Shown: positions 50,369 through 62,637 of the stretch, piece by piece
How positions within the stretch are numbered: the first letter of the stretch is position 1
Layout of the letters: the number at the start of each line of letters is the position of its first letter
Assembly (NCBI GenBank): GCA_954871525.1
Contig: OX940870.1
Span: forward strand, 31,920,555-31,984,554
Reading direction: 5' to 3'
Length of the DNA: 64,000 bases
Source: Parietaria judaica
Lineage: Eukaryota; Streptophyta; Magnoliopsida; Rosales; Urticaceae
Position numbers and translations under genes: made by a program
Notes under the pieces: generated by a model
What the model saw: the letters and a program-made list of their open reading frames with translations, nothing else
Database searches by the model: none
Told to the model about the DNA's origin: nothing

Positions 50369-51469
50369 CTCTAAACAACCACTTGATCACTCATAATATC
50401 TTAAATAACACCATTATTTTTGTAAGAAAAATTCAGGGAAAATATTATCGGTTCCGGATTTCTTTTAAAAATATTTGTTTGTTCATTGAATAGGACCGTC
50501 TTTAATCCAACAGTCACGAAAAAAAAAAGTAAAAATGAATACGGAGCTAGATTAATTAGGATTCGAGTAAAATTAAATAAAAATACGGAGCCGACGAACC
50601 GAAAAGGAAAAAAAAAAAAAGAAGCTTTTGATTTGACTGTATTTACATGATTAAGTGAAAGAAATACTATTGGATTAGAGTAAAGTTGCATGTCCATTGT
50701 CCACTATATTTGTTATAATATTTCTAAAGTTTAATGAGTGTCAAAAAAGTATAATAAAGTGCAAAACAATAACATGACAATAGAAAAATCTCTAAAAATA
50801 TAATTAACTATTAAATAATGGGCTTATTAGCATAATATTCAATTAGAGTCAAACTTTTTAAAAAAATACTCAATGTTTGATTAATTAATATTGTACTCAT
50901 TTTAAACAAATATTTCCTAAACTACCCCTCACACTCCGACTCTCTCTTACGACTCGATTGCCACTGACAAACTCTCATAGCTCAATCTCTCTCTCGATTC
51001 CAGTATCGCCGTCGCCATTGACGAGCTCTTGGTTCTCATCTTTGTCTCTCTCTCGACTCCCGTATCGTCATCGCCATTGTCAAGCTTTCGCTGCTCAATT
51101 TCTGTCGAGCTCTGCTGAGATTGAGTTCGCGCAGATCCGTCGCCCGCCGCCTGAGAAGAAGACGCGAGGTTGTGCCGGAACAGAGCAGAGAGGATGAAGC
51201 TTGCTCGCGAATCTGATCGTATATGAAGGTAGCTTGGCTCGCCATTCTCCGTAGAGACAGGAAGGTCGCCTGAGAATCGCGTTGAACCTGGGAAGAAGCC
51301 GACGATGCGACCTGGAGGAGCACACTCGGACGAGCTCGTCGCCGGAGAAGAAGGTTCGTCATGAGAGCAGAGAGCTCAGATCTGAGTCATCTAAGGGGAT
51401 GAATAAACGGCGAAACCCTTCATTCGGCGTGACCCACACTTGAGCTTCACGAGTAGCGGAGTCGGCATG

Positions 51470-51612
51470 GTCGAAGACAGGGCCCACCTGCCAGTGGCAG
51501 TACACTGTGAAGGGTTGGCTGGCACTGCAGCCACGACAACGAGCTCCCCGTGTCCATCTCCAACGCGTAGTACTTCGCCGGGCTTCCGACTCTAATTTTC
51601 ACGGTTCCGGCC
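51470..51612 (-). pseudogene. Captured fragment of an A1 aspartic protease
   Basis: The minus strand reads KIRVGSPAKYYALEMDTGSS followed by LSWLQCQP. This is the first active-site region (DTGS) of plant pepsin-like proteases such as the CDR1/nepenthesin-like group. After CQP the frame breaks, and TVYCHWQVGPVFD continues in another frame, as the family normally does after a conserved cysteine. So this is a short, frameshifted exon piece and not a working protease. It lies inside the MULE, which suggests capture by the transposon. Confidence 0.75.
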
Positions 51613-51974
51613 GCAAATCGACATTCCCAAGTTTAGCGATAGGTTGATGACTTAGATCAGTTTGTTTTGGTTTGGAAGAGAATCAGAGCAAATTGATTCG
51701 GGTTTGGTCGGCGTAGAGGAGGGACCTGAGCGAGTTGACTCGGGTTTGGTCGCCACATGGGAGGGCTTGGAAGAAGGATTTGGTGGAGTTTGGTTGGGTA
51801 CATGTAGAGGCTTAACTCTGTGCTGGACTGCTTTTCATGTGCAAAAGAAGATTCATAAATTATGTCAAAAAATTGTTCCAAAAAACCGGCTTTTACTAGT
51901 TTATATTTTGTGTTTCCACCGGAAAAACCTATAGTCTTCCGGCGCAAATTGTGATTTACAAACTTGCACATTTT

Positions 51975-53700
51975 TTTATGTAGAATCTCTTAATATGTAA
52001 CATAAGTGTAATAATATATGACTATAATTACGAAAGTGTAACTCCATTTACAAAAGTGTAACTCTAGTTAAAAATGTGTAACTTCGATTACAAAATTGTT
52101 TTAATACATCCAAATTAATTCCAATAAAGAAAAAGCACTAAATTATTATTTTAAGAAATATATTGAAATTTGATTCCATAATAAATATACTTTTAATATC
52201 GTTTCGTTTTGTCTCTAAAAGAGCAAAAACACACCGTTTCTTTGACTTACAAACTTGCACCGTTTGTTATGTAGAATCTCTAAATATGTAACATAAGTGT
52301 AATTATATATGACTAGAATTACAAAATTGTAACTCAAGTTATAAAAGTGTAACTCGAGTTACATAAGTGTAACTTCAGTTACAATAGTGCAACTTCGGTT
52401 ACAAAAAGTGTAACTCCCGTTACATAAGTGTAACTCCAGTTACAAAAGTGTAACTTCGGTTGCAAAAGTGTAACTTCGGTTACAATAATTGTTTTAATAC
52501 TTTTAAATTAATTTCAATAAAGAAAAAGCACTAAATTATTATTTTAAGAAATATATTGAAATTTGATTCCATAATAAATACACTTTTAATATCGTTTTGT
52601 TTTATCGCTAAAAGGGCGAAAACACACCGTTTCTCTAACTTACTAACTTGCACTATTTCTTGAAATATATTGAACAAGTATATTGAAATTGTAACTCCAG
52701 TTACATAAGTGTAAATACAGTTACGATAATGTAACTTCAGTTACGATAATGTAACTTCGGTTACGATAATGTAACTTCGGTTACAAAACTTTAATTCCAA
52801 TTAAATTAGTGTAACCCCATTTACATTAGTGTAACTCTAATGATTGTGGTCATATTATTACATAATTGTGGTCATACTATTACATAACCATATATGACTA
52901 GAATTACGAAAGTGTAACTCCTATTATAAAAGTGTAACACCGGTTACGCTTATGTAACTTGAGTTACAAAAGTGTAACTTCAGTTACAAAAATTATTTTA
53001 ATACTTCCAAATTAACTCCCAAAGCACTAAATTATTATTTGAACAAATATATTGAAATTGTAACTCCGGTTACAAAAGTGTAACTACAGTTACATAAGTG
53101 TAACTTCAGTTACGATAATGTAACTTCGGTTACAAAAAGTGTAACTTCGGTTACAAAAAATTAATTCCAATTAAATTAGTGTAACCACATTTACATAAGT
53201 GTAAGTCTAATTATTGTTGTCATAGTATTACATAATTGTGGTCATACTATTAAATAATTGTATGTCACTATTTTTTAACAATATTTCAATTTAAAATCTT
53301 TTTTGTAACTCAAATTATGTGAAATTATTGCTACATACCTTTAGATGGAGACTGGATTAATATAATTATGTAACATAAGTGTAACCATATATGCCTAGAA
53401 TTACGAAGTGTAACTCCTGTTACAAAAGTGTAACACCGGTTACACTTATGTAACTTGAGTTACAAAAGTGTAACTTCAGTTACAAAAATTATTTTAATAC
53501 TTCCAAATTAACTCCCAAAGCACTAAATTATTATTTGAACAAATATATTGAAATTTTAACTCTAGTTACATAAGTGTAACTTCAGTTACGATAATGTAAC
53601 TCCAGTTACGATAATGTAACTTCTGTTACGATAATGTAACTTCGGTTACAAAAATTTAATTCCAATTAAATTAGTGTAACCACATTTACATAAGTGTAAG
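51975..53700. repeat. Array of 20-bp palindromic units in higher-order blocks
   Basis: Roughly 35 units of the form GTAACTTCAGTTACAAAAGT. Each is a near-palindrome (GTAACT, two bases, AGTTAC or GGTTAC) plus a 6-base spacer. Units come in runs of 3-8 separated by AT-rich spacers that repeat themselves: TTTTAATACTTCCAAATTAA...GCACTAAATTATTATTT recurs near 52095, 52490, 52990 and 53490, giving higher-order blocks of roughly 400-500 bp. Every unit contains CAGTTA or CGGTTA, matching the general MYB core CNGTTR. The array has no coding potential. Confidence 0.85.
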
Positions 53701-54311
53701 TCTAATGATTGTTGTGATAGTATTACATAATTGTTGTCATACTATAACATAATTGTATGTCACTATTTTTTGACAATATTTCAATACTTTTTTTATCATA
53801 AGAATTTCGTAACTACAATTTTATTTTAAAACACCTTAAATACCATTTTTAAATCTTTTCTTGCGAATATATATGATTTTTACCCGTAACAATTGTAATT
53901 TTTCGAATTTATAATATAAATCCCAATTTTAAAATAATAAAGTAATTTTAGTTACAAACTGTAGTTACGTAAATTTAACTACAGTAACATTCTTATCGAC
54001 AACTTCTGCGCTCGTATCGAATTTTCTTTGGCCACGCTATTCGGCTTCTTCGGCGGCTTCGTGGCACCAAGGAGTTGTAAGGAAGCTGATGAAATTGTAG
54101 CACCAAGGAATATCAGCTTACTTCGGAACAAAGAAAAAGCTTGATGAAGTTCTGATTGAGAAGCGCTAGAGACTTGTCTCTTTTGTTTACTATCTATCTA
54201 TCATTTAGTGGCCTTTTCGATGTCGTTTTATGTATAGTTGGCCTTTCCGATGTCGTTTTCTACGCACTGAAGAAGAGAATGAACAGTGAAAGTCCAGGAG
54301 AGTTCTGAAAC

Positions 54312-54590
54312 ATGAAGCTCTCGCCTCTCCGGCTATGGCGGAACAACGCTGCTCTCACCAGCTCACTCCGCTTCCTTCCTCCCTCGCCGGCCTACCGAAG
54401 CTTCCGCTCCGACGCGGCGTTGGAAGCCATAGCCCGAGCTTCGGAGGAGAGAGTCTCCGCTCTGGCTCTCTACAACTATCTATCTTTCTCCGGAGCTTTC
54501 TTGGCTCTCTTCGCTCGCCTCTTTCACTCGCGCCTCGGCCTCCCTTGCCTCGTGCTTCCCTACTCCTCAGTCGAGCCTCTCAGGTGCTCC
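54312..54590 (+). pseudogene. Captured N-terminal exon, DHH phosphoesterase-like
   Basis: A GC-rich open frame from ATG 54312 reads MKLSPLRLWRNNAALTSS... with a Ser/Arg-rich, mitochondrial-type start. It continues ALYNYLSFSGAFLALFARLF and LPCLVLPYSSVEPLR, then meets a GT (CTCTCAG|GTGCTC) where homology ends. The pattern LY-Y...GAF-AL...LP...P resembles the start of plant DHH-family phosphoesterase-like proteins, from memory only. Being inside the MULE and cut at an apparent exon end, it is best read as a captured exon; a short chimeric frame continues to 54743. Confidence 0.45.
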
Positions 54591-54861
54591 GGAGGAATCG
54601 ACCAACCTGAAGGAATCGACTTCGATCGGAGAGAAGTGAGCTTCGAAGCCTTGGTGAAGAAGAATCGAGCTGTTCGACGACGAAGGCTTCTTCACTGTTC
54701 GACGACGAAGGCTTGGGAAGGAGAAGAGGGTTCGATATATTAAGGGCATAATTGTCCAAATAACACTAAACGAGGGTTTATTTAATTATGATAAACTTTT
54801 GAGGGTTTTTTAAAAAAGTTTCACCTAAATTGAGTATTTTGCTAAAAAGCCCTTAAATAAT

Positions 54862-57410
54862 TATCATAAAATTAGAGGATCTAAACCTTGATTTTTATAA
54901 TATTCTACACTACTTGCTATTTGGCTTTGTCCAATTCCATATAATAATATAAAATTAGAGTTAAAACTATACTTTTATTCTCCAAAAAGTTGAACAGCCA
55001 CTAATCCCCAAACAAATCAATAATATTGTTGCATTACTACTACCTATTTAATTAAATAATTAAATAACACTTGGGGTCCTCTATTTTTAATATATATATT
55101 TAAAGTCAATTAATATTCTTTAGTCAAACATAGCATTGATATCAGCATGAACGATTTAACATAGGGAAATATGCGTTGAACGACGGTTTTTTCAATTGTC
55201 AAATTCATTAGGCATGTTTAAATAAAAAAAAATATAGTTATGTAATATTATCCACAATATGAATAAAATTATAAAAATGCCACCTTTATTATGGGAAATT
55301 CTTTAACTGATTAATAAAAAAAATTATCAAATAAACTAATAGTTTTATGATAATAGATGTGCATGGCTAATTGTTTAATATATTTATTTAGTTATTTACA
55401 ACATTCAATTATTATGCTTTGTCTTTCTTCAGTCTTTTTATATTGTGACTTTCATTGTATTTTTCAAGTTGAAGCTAACTGGGGAAATATTTATTGTTGC
55501 ATTTACCCATTTCTTATACTATATTTAATTATTTATGGCAAAAATAAAATATAAAAAGATTAAGTATTTATAAGAATATAACAAAAGGTAAAAGCCAAAG
55601 AGAAAAAAAAAAAAAAAAAAAAGCAAAGCGGAAATGAAAGGTGGAGAGTCCACAATAATTGGCATCAAATGCTTATGGGGATTCGCACTGTTGCTCAATT
55701 CGAAGATCTACAATAATAATCTATTTATTTTATTTTCTATAATACTAAAATTACAAAAATAAATTCAGTTTCTAGCTTCTTTGCATTGGTGGCCCCTAAT
55801 CTCCATATACTTTTGCACTATGGTATTTGAAGTTCTATTTTTCACTTCATGTAATCTTCAAACTTTATGTTCATTTTCTTTAGAGGTGAATAACTTGAGT
55901 ATTTAATTCGACTTTCATGACTATTAATATCAAAAGTAGTGTTTTTGGGTTTTTCACTTTTAAATTAGAAAAAATGCTCTACTAATGTTACAAATCCATT
56001 GACCATAAGATTGGAATGTACAAAAAGTATTTGAAAACTAAATTTCTTACCGACCGACAATACTTGCGATTTTAATTGTCAACTATCATATAGTAACGGA
56101 TTTTACTGTATTTTTTGTGATGGAAATTCGTAGAAATATTCGTTTGAAGCTACCGAGACGAAAAAATCTAAAAGATTGATTGGTAAAACACACATGCAAG
56201 GGCAAATACTTGTTACTATCATGTTTATTTGTTATGTTTTATGTATGATACATTTTATAATATTATAGTTTAGATTTTTTTATCATGAAATTATTAAAAA
56301 AATGTTACATTTTGTTGGTAAACTGATAGTTTTGTAAGGATAAGGTTTAATTTAAATTTATTATTACGGTACCTTACAAATAATACTGAATTTTGTATTT
56401 TTATAATGAAAATTGAATATCTTATTTGAAAAGATATAACCACATTTACGACATTTGGTATTCGATTGCGGTAATGTTAATATTTAAATTGGATTTACGG
56501 CTTAGAAGAATATGACAAAAATTGAGTTAAAACATTAGTTAATATATATTATAAAGTTCCAATAACATAATCTTTAAGTAAGACAATGATGATAAATTTA
56601 CTCTTAAAACTAATAAACTCAACAAGTATTATATAACTAAAAGTTAGTGCAATATAGAGTATAAAATCATATATTAAACTCTATACATATACAATAAATT
56701 CGGTTTATTTTATATTAAAATAACTTACCTTGTGATGTATATGTATCAATTTTTATTTGATAGCATTTAGTTTAAAACCTTTTAAATTTGATATTTGATT
56801 TATAATATTTTTTGTTCACCTCAATCTAGAACTTTCCACAAGATGTGTTGAGAAGATGGAAGTGTAGGGGTGTAGATTGCAAAAACAGAAAAGTGTAAGG
56901 AGGGAAGGAACAACATAAAAGTGTCAACTTTTTATTTCCTCTCTCCCTGAGCTTCCCCATTGGTAAAGCTCTCTCCTTTTTGAACAATAAATAAATATAA
57001 AATAAAAATAAAAATAAAAATAAATGGGAGCAACACAGTGGCAAAGACACATTTGAGCTGACATTTTCAGACAAACCAACCAACAAATTAGGGCTTCGTC
57101 GGAAAAAGGTAAAGCTCTCATCTTTCTCTCCTCTCTCTCTCTCTCTTCTCTGCTCACTCTTCTGCTGCTCCTAGGGTTTCGAGCTGTCCGGCTATGGAGA
57201 TGGAGATTGCTCGCAATCGCTCTCGGATGAAGTGGATTGGGACTTGAGTGACTGAGAGAAAGAGAGAGAGCGCTCTTCTGTTTTGGGTAATCTTAGAGGT
57301 TTCAATTCTCGTTTGAGCTGAGGAATCTTGAGGCTTGTTGTATATGCGAAGAAGCTGCGATAAAGGAGGAATCTTTTGAGTAATGGTTTGCTGAGAGGAG
57401 TTTGATAAAG
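54862..57410. other. AT-rich spacer and 5' leader of the DUF3755 gene
   Basis: From 54862 to about 56800 the sequence is AT-rich with no reading frame that I recognise. From about 57040 there is a leader-like region with a CT microsatellite (57125-57150) and an AAATA-type microsatellite just upstream (56990-57025). An upstream in-frame ATG at 57402 (MIK) lies three codons before the chosen start. The leader contains a short ATG frame near 57194. Confidence 0.45.
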
Positions 57411-60400
57411 ATGGCGACGGAGTCTAACACAGGGTTTCACTGCGAGGAGGCGTTGAGCTCCGCTCTGAACCGGCACGCCATCTCGTTCCAGTCCGGGGCG
57501 ATAAACAGCACGTCGGAGATGATTCCGGTGGGGGGTTACTATGGGGTGAGCAGCAGTAGTCCGTTGATTTTCTCCGGGAGCTCCTCGCCGATGATTGGCG
57601 CTGCCAACTGCGTGATCGGCCATCAGGCTAGCAGCTTGTCGCCGGGCAGCTCGCTGCTTCTTGATTCGGAGCCGGGGCTTAAGCACGACGTGGGGTTGGC
57701 TGTTGAATGGTCCGTTGATGAGCAGTGCAAGTTGGAGAGAGGCCTTATCGAGTAGGTTATCTATTCATTACCGCATTCTCGTTTTTGAATTAGCTCTTCT
57801 GGTTATTGCCTTATGCTCAGAATTTCATTTTCTGCTGCTTGTTGTTTGTTACTTGGTATTTTTTCTTTCGATCATCCGAATTATGTCTTTGTATTCCTAA
57901 GTTTGTACGTACTCTTCTTTTTCTACGCGTGTTGATGCTTTGAGTATTTGTTTTCTGCTAAAATTTGCCAATACCCATGAGCTGTTTAGGTAGAGTGTCT
58001 TCTGATATAAATTAGAATGCGCAACAATAGTTGACGTTATGCTCAATTAACGTTTCCCTCGAGTTTGTGAGGAGTATCGAGCTTGTGCTAATTGGCGCAT
58101 AACGTGCCCTTATGACTCTTGTTTGGGATGGTAAGAGCTAAAAATGGATATTGAAAATTCATAGCTTTAATTACATCGTTGAGGGTTTGGGTTCAGGATC
58201 GAATTTGAATTCTGTTCGATAAATTGGTTTTGGAGCTGCGTAGTATTTCTCTAGCACATATAGGCGCTGCCTCGTAAGACTATGAGTTTGCTAGGTTGTC
58301 TACTCCTTTTTTCTACTTTGTTTATAAGATTATATTGGATGAAGCATTTCTGATACTCCGGGTGTTCAATGTTAAGTTGATAATTGCTCTCTAATTAATT
58401 TAGACTTTAGTCTTTTGCCTATATGTTACAATACTTTTTTTTTTCTATGTTATTCTGCTAATTTTTCTCTCTAAGTTGCAGGTACTCTAGTGAGCCGACC
58501 ATATTGAAGTACATAAAGATTGCTGCGTTGTTGCGTGATAAAACTGTTCGTGATGTTGCGCTACGATGTAAATGGATGATGGTAGGATCTCAACTCTTCT
58601 CAAGATTTTTTTTTCCGTTACTTCAATTTATTTGGAATTTTGCTGCGTGTTATTTAGTTTCTTTGGAGTGCAAAATCAAAATGCTTATAGGCAGTGCCGC
58701 TTCAGAGGTTCTGCTGTTTTTATTTTTAACTTTATACAATAGTAATTGAAAGATTTTTAGCGCATGATGATAAAAACTATTCCAGAGCGATGCATTATTC
58801 ATAACGAATATTACGTGGTTAATGAATAAAATTTAATTATGATAGATCATTTTCATCATGCTTTCCATCAATATCATGCCATTGTTTTTTTACGATTATT
58901 GTTACTATTGAAGAGTGTCATGCATCTTCTTTGGTGTATTACTGCATTATAAGCGGAGCCTTCATCTTATTAAACATGATGAGCAACTTGGCATACACTT
59001 GTTTATTATTTACGTCTGTAGTGCAAGTTTCCATATAGTATCAGACTAGAATTATTTTAGGCATTTTACTTGTGTATCTGATATACACCTGTTTTGAAAC
59101 ATTTCAGAGAAAGCGGAGAAAACCAGAAGAATTTAGCGGAAAGAAGGTGATAAATAGAAAGGTACTTTCAGAATCCCTTGCATATTTTGCTCCATTGGAA
59201 ATTGGTCTGTGTGTTTCATTGTTCCGGTATCAAATTTAGGATCTCTCACTGTTCTTGACGACTCAGAGATATCACTATTATTCGCCCTTGCGGGTCCTAC
59301 CCTTCACAATTGTTTCCCCTATTCCGATACCTGCCCTTTGCTAGCCTCAAACCTTTCTTTTCTCAAGAAAAGTAAGATAATATCAGATGAATTGTGATTC
59401 CCCTTTGTTCAAACTTAAAAGTGGGCACCGATTAAAAGAAAAGGTCAGGAGAAAAGATTACTAAATATCTCAAACAACCCCAGGTCTATATATAAAATCT
59501 TAGATATTTTGGGAATAAACACTTTTATAATCTCAACAACTCAACTTGGAAAATCTGTCTATAGAAATATCCCAAAAAGTCCAAATAATTAGGAATAAAA
59601 TCAAATAATAATGCATAAAAAAAATCCAAATGTCTGAGGCCTCCTTGATAAATAAAACAAAACCCATGCACAATTCCAATAGAAGTCAGGTCTAATGGGA
59701 CCCTGAACATGTAACGTCGCCGTTGAGTGTTGTTTTAGAACTCTTGTGCACATATATCTCACTCCTAACATTTCATCGTACCGATTTCTGTTAGTTTGAA
59801 TCGGTAGATGTTATTGAAGAAGGATCATTATGTTTAGTTTATTAAGGTCTGCTTCTTCAGGATAAGCTTGCAGAGTCATCTTCGAAGCCAAGCATATGTT
59901 CAGCTCCGCCGTTGGACATCACTGGATATCCGTTTATGATGAACCGGATTGATCAAAGTCAAAGCAGATGCATGCCTTTTGAAGGTTTGTTGCTTTGTCT
60001 GATATCGCATTTGTAATATTAATTTATCTATATTTCATGTCTGCTTCGTTCCATCTATGTATTCCTTCTTATTTTCCATATATGTGAAATCCTTAGAGAC
60101 GGAATGATATTAAGATGTTTTCTTTAGTTGTTTTGAAGTACTTCTTTGGTAGTCTCAGGAATGAGCGGTACGGCCAAACATCTTTTGGAGCAAAATACTC
60201 AGGCTTTGAATCAGATCACATCTAATCTGTCTACGTACAAGGTATATACTGTATCCAATGTGGCGGTCGCTAAACTTTATGTAACTAGATATAATTGAGG
60301 TTTCTGTATAAAAAAATTAACAATCAATTGTCAGATACAAATATTCTTATTCACACATTTTGCCTTCTAAAGTTTAAAGCAATCAATCAAATAATATGCT

Positions 60401-60782
60401 GACAGTACATTTCTGAAAATAATACTTCGAGGGGCAGATATTCTCGATTTTTCCTGCAGTATTTGCTGTCAGTCAGTTGGTGCAACGCTTGTGTATCATA
60501 CTCCATTTCTTCTTTCTATACGCAGTTACAGGACAATGTTGACCTCTTTTACCGCACGAGGAACAATATAGCCGCCATTCTAAACGAGTATGCTGATTAT
60601 ATTTTACTTGATATATGAGTTTCTTACACGGGTTTACTTTTTATAGTGCGCATTACGAATGTGGTGTATATATATTTATTTGCAGCATGAGACATACTCC
60701 CGGCATAATGAGCCAAATGCCTCCGCTTCCTGTATCCATCGATGAGGATCTTGCTAAAAACATTATGCCCAACCCCACTTAG
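57411..60782 (+). CDS. DUF3755 / Myb-SANT-like protein (At3g07565 type)
   Basis: Plant nuclear-type protein of the DUF3755 family (Arabidopsis At3g07565 and At1g68160 are the relatives I recall). Some databases label it a histone H2A deubiquitinase component; I have no independent support for that. Seven exons: 57411-57751, 58482-58581, 59108-59161, 59861-59984, 60159-60241, 60526-60587, 60686-60782; 861 nt, 286 residues. The N terminus is Ser/Gly-rich. A SANT-like helix set (VEWSVDEQCKLERGLIEYSS, then LRDKTVRDVALRCKWM) is followed by basic RKRRKPEEFSGKK and a C-terminal DUF3755 helix region (LEQNTQALNQITSNLSTYK, LFYRTRNNIAAIL, MPPLPVSIDEDLA). The stop TAG is directly followed by GTAAGC, so a 3' UTR intron (acceptor near 60889) is possible. 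Confidence 0.9.
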
Positions 60783-62637
60783 GTAAGCTATGACCATAAA
60801 AGCATATATGTACCGTAGGTCATCGTTTTTCTTGCTCGTTTCTTTCTTTGTTTTTGTCTTGATTGATTTTGCATTTGGGTTGTGATTAGGTCCGCAATTA
60901 TGAATAAAAATGCTCAGCAAAATTGGATGTAAAGATTTGCTTTATTAGCGATGCGGGAAAAGAAATGGACGACCTCGAAGAGAGAGCTTCTATGTGGTTT
61001 TGAAATAGGATTATGATCCATTTGAAGAGCCTTAGTAATATTGAACTGAACTGAACTGACCCTTTGTTCGCGTTAGAGCTCTCCATTCTCGGGCATAAAT
61101 TAGTGTTTTGGTCTTAGTTAAATTTGTGGTGTTGACATTGTATGTACTATTATTGTTATACAAATAAAATTATTATTTTGTGCAGAAAGTAATTACTATA
61201 TAAACATTATATGTTGTACCATGATTTAATTACATTTTTTTTATCTGAACTTGATGGAAAGTAGGGGTGACAATTCATGTACCTATGCTCAATGCTCAGC
61301 AAAAAAAAAACACTAAAAAAAGTCTTGAAATCGAGTCATGATGAAAGTAAAAGTGAAATTTAAAATCCTTCAAAAAAAAAAATCCATCAATAAAGCATCA
61401 AACCCTTTAGAGTTTAGACATCGACTGAAGAAAACCAAGTTTGCTCGGTCTAAGTAGTCAATCACTATAACTATTTTTTTTTTTTGAAAATATCACTATA
61501 ACTCTTTAAGATGTCATGAGTTCATTCAATTTCTTGAGATACAAAAATTGTGTATATAAGAACAATCTGTGGCTAATAGTGCCGGTTATTCTTATTGTGA
61601 AAATATATCTTGTAATACGAGTAAATATAATCTTGGTCAACTCGGAATGAAAAAAACATCAACTAAAAACACTTCTAGATCTTGCTACTTACTTGCATAT
61701 ATATTAAGGGATATGCATAAAAAGACACCATTCCCGTATTTCTATAGACTAATCAAAACACCCGTTTATGAGGAGTTTCTGGTCGTGCCATAAGCTAGGG
61801 CACTAATTGTAGAAGTGTACTTTCAACCTTCCCAGGCTTATAACACGCTTGTCCATTTTCAAGGCGCGGTGTTCAGGAAGGAGACTTAGCCTCCGAGCAC
61901 GTAATCTCGTTAAACACACCGTCTCTTGTTCACTTGCCTCTGAAAATCTTATTGGCGTCAAAACCAGGCTTTATCTGTATTGTTTGAAATGTAGTCTGCC
62001 TCCACGGACTAACTTTTAACTCGAGGGAGTCTGCCCGTGATCCCTGTGACTGGGAGGGCCGCATTTCCGGCTTTATCTGTATTGTTTGAAATGTAGTCTC
62101 ACCAAAAACTTAACCTTACAACAAACTTGCAAGTGTTGCAATATTTGCATTTTGAATTATGGTTTGATTTAATCTTCGTGGGCCATGGTCTGATCTTATT
62201 AGATGCATAATTTAAATAAATATAAACAGGATTTACAGTCGATATAAAATCGAATATATTGATCACCAACCTACATGACGATCTTATTCTTAGCTCGGCT
62301 AATTTCTTTGTCTGATTTCGCCTATTTGCTTAGTCCGAAATTCGGCTTTATAAGGCCATAATTCTTATGGCCCTAAGCAGAATTGAAACAACTTGGTATT
62401 GAGGAAATCACTTTAACCATTTATTTGGAAAATGGTATTATTGAAATTTCAAATTTACGCAACTAGAGTGCACCTATGATTGATGGCCTTTTAATTCGAT
62501 CCAATAACAATGAATCAACAATAAATACATGAAAAATATATATTGACCAACATGATCTGTACTGCTTAGTTTTGTTTATCATCTATTAGTGAAAGTTTAT
62601 CACCTGTGATAAACTTTTTAGACGCCATTGGCAACGT
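60783..62637. other. Convergent spacer with a partial duplication
   Basis: Tail-to-tail region between the DUF3755 and CMC genes. About 31 bp beginning GGCTTTATCTGTATTGTTTG occur twice, at 61967 and 62069 (offset 102). Around them is GC-richer sequence (61800-62065) of unknown origin, possibly a retroelement remnant. A TAGGGGTGACAATTCATG at 61264 resembles a hAT left end without a partner. Confidence 0.45.

Larger units (their letters stand above)
50820..54852. mobile_element. Non-autonomous Mutator-like element carrying gene fragments (Pack-MULE)
   Basis: 4033 bp bounded by terminal inverted repeats of about 70 bp: left GGGCTTATTAGCATAATATT, right (complement) GGGCTTTTTAGCAAAATACT, both running on into AAACTTTTT(T)AAAAAA. 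Perfect 9-bp target-site duplication TTAAATAAT at 50811-50819 and 54853-54861, the hallmark of MULEs. There is no MuDR transposase frame. Inside are GC-rich pieces unlike the surroundings: one with an aspartic-protease fragment on the minus strand (51470-51612), one with a DHH-protein-like N terminus on the plus strand (54312-54590), and between them a long palindromic repeat array (51975-53700). Confidence 0.9.

Noticed and set aside
51036..51362. Arg/Ser-rich minus-strand frame inside the MULE
   Set aside because: Probably captured or low-complexity DNA with an internal tandem duplication; no family could be named, so it is not reported as a gene.
52000..53700. CRISPR-like regular repeats
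   Set aside because: Eukaryotic context; the units are contiguous palindromes without unique spacers, within a transposon.
57192..57686. 164-codon minus-strand frame over the DUF3755 first exon
   Set aside because: Arg/Ser-rich antisense reading without homology; the sense strand encodes the SANT-like protein.
61264..61300. TAGGGGTGACAATTCATG resembling a hAT left end
   Set aside because: No CACCCCTA partner within a plausible distance and no subterminal repeats.
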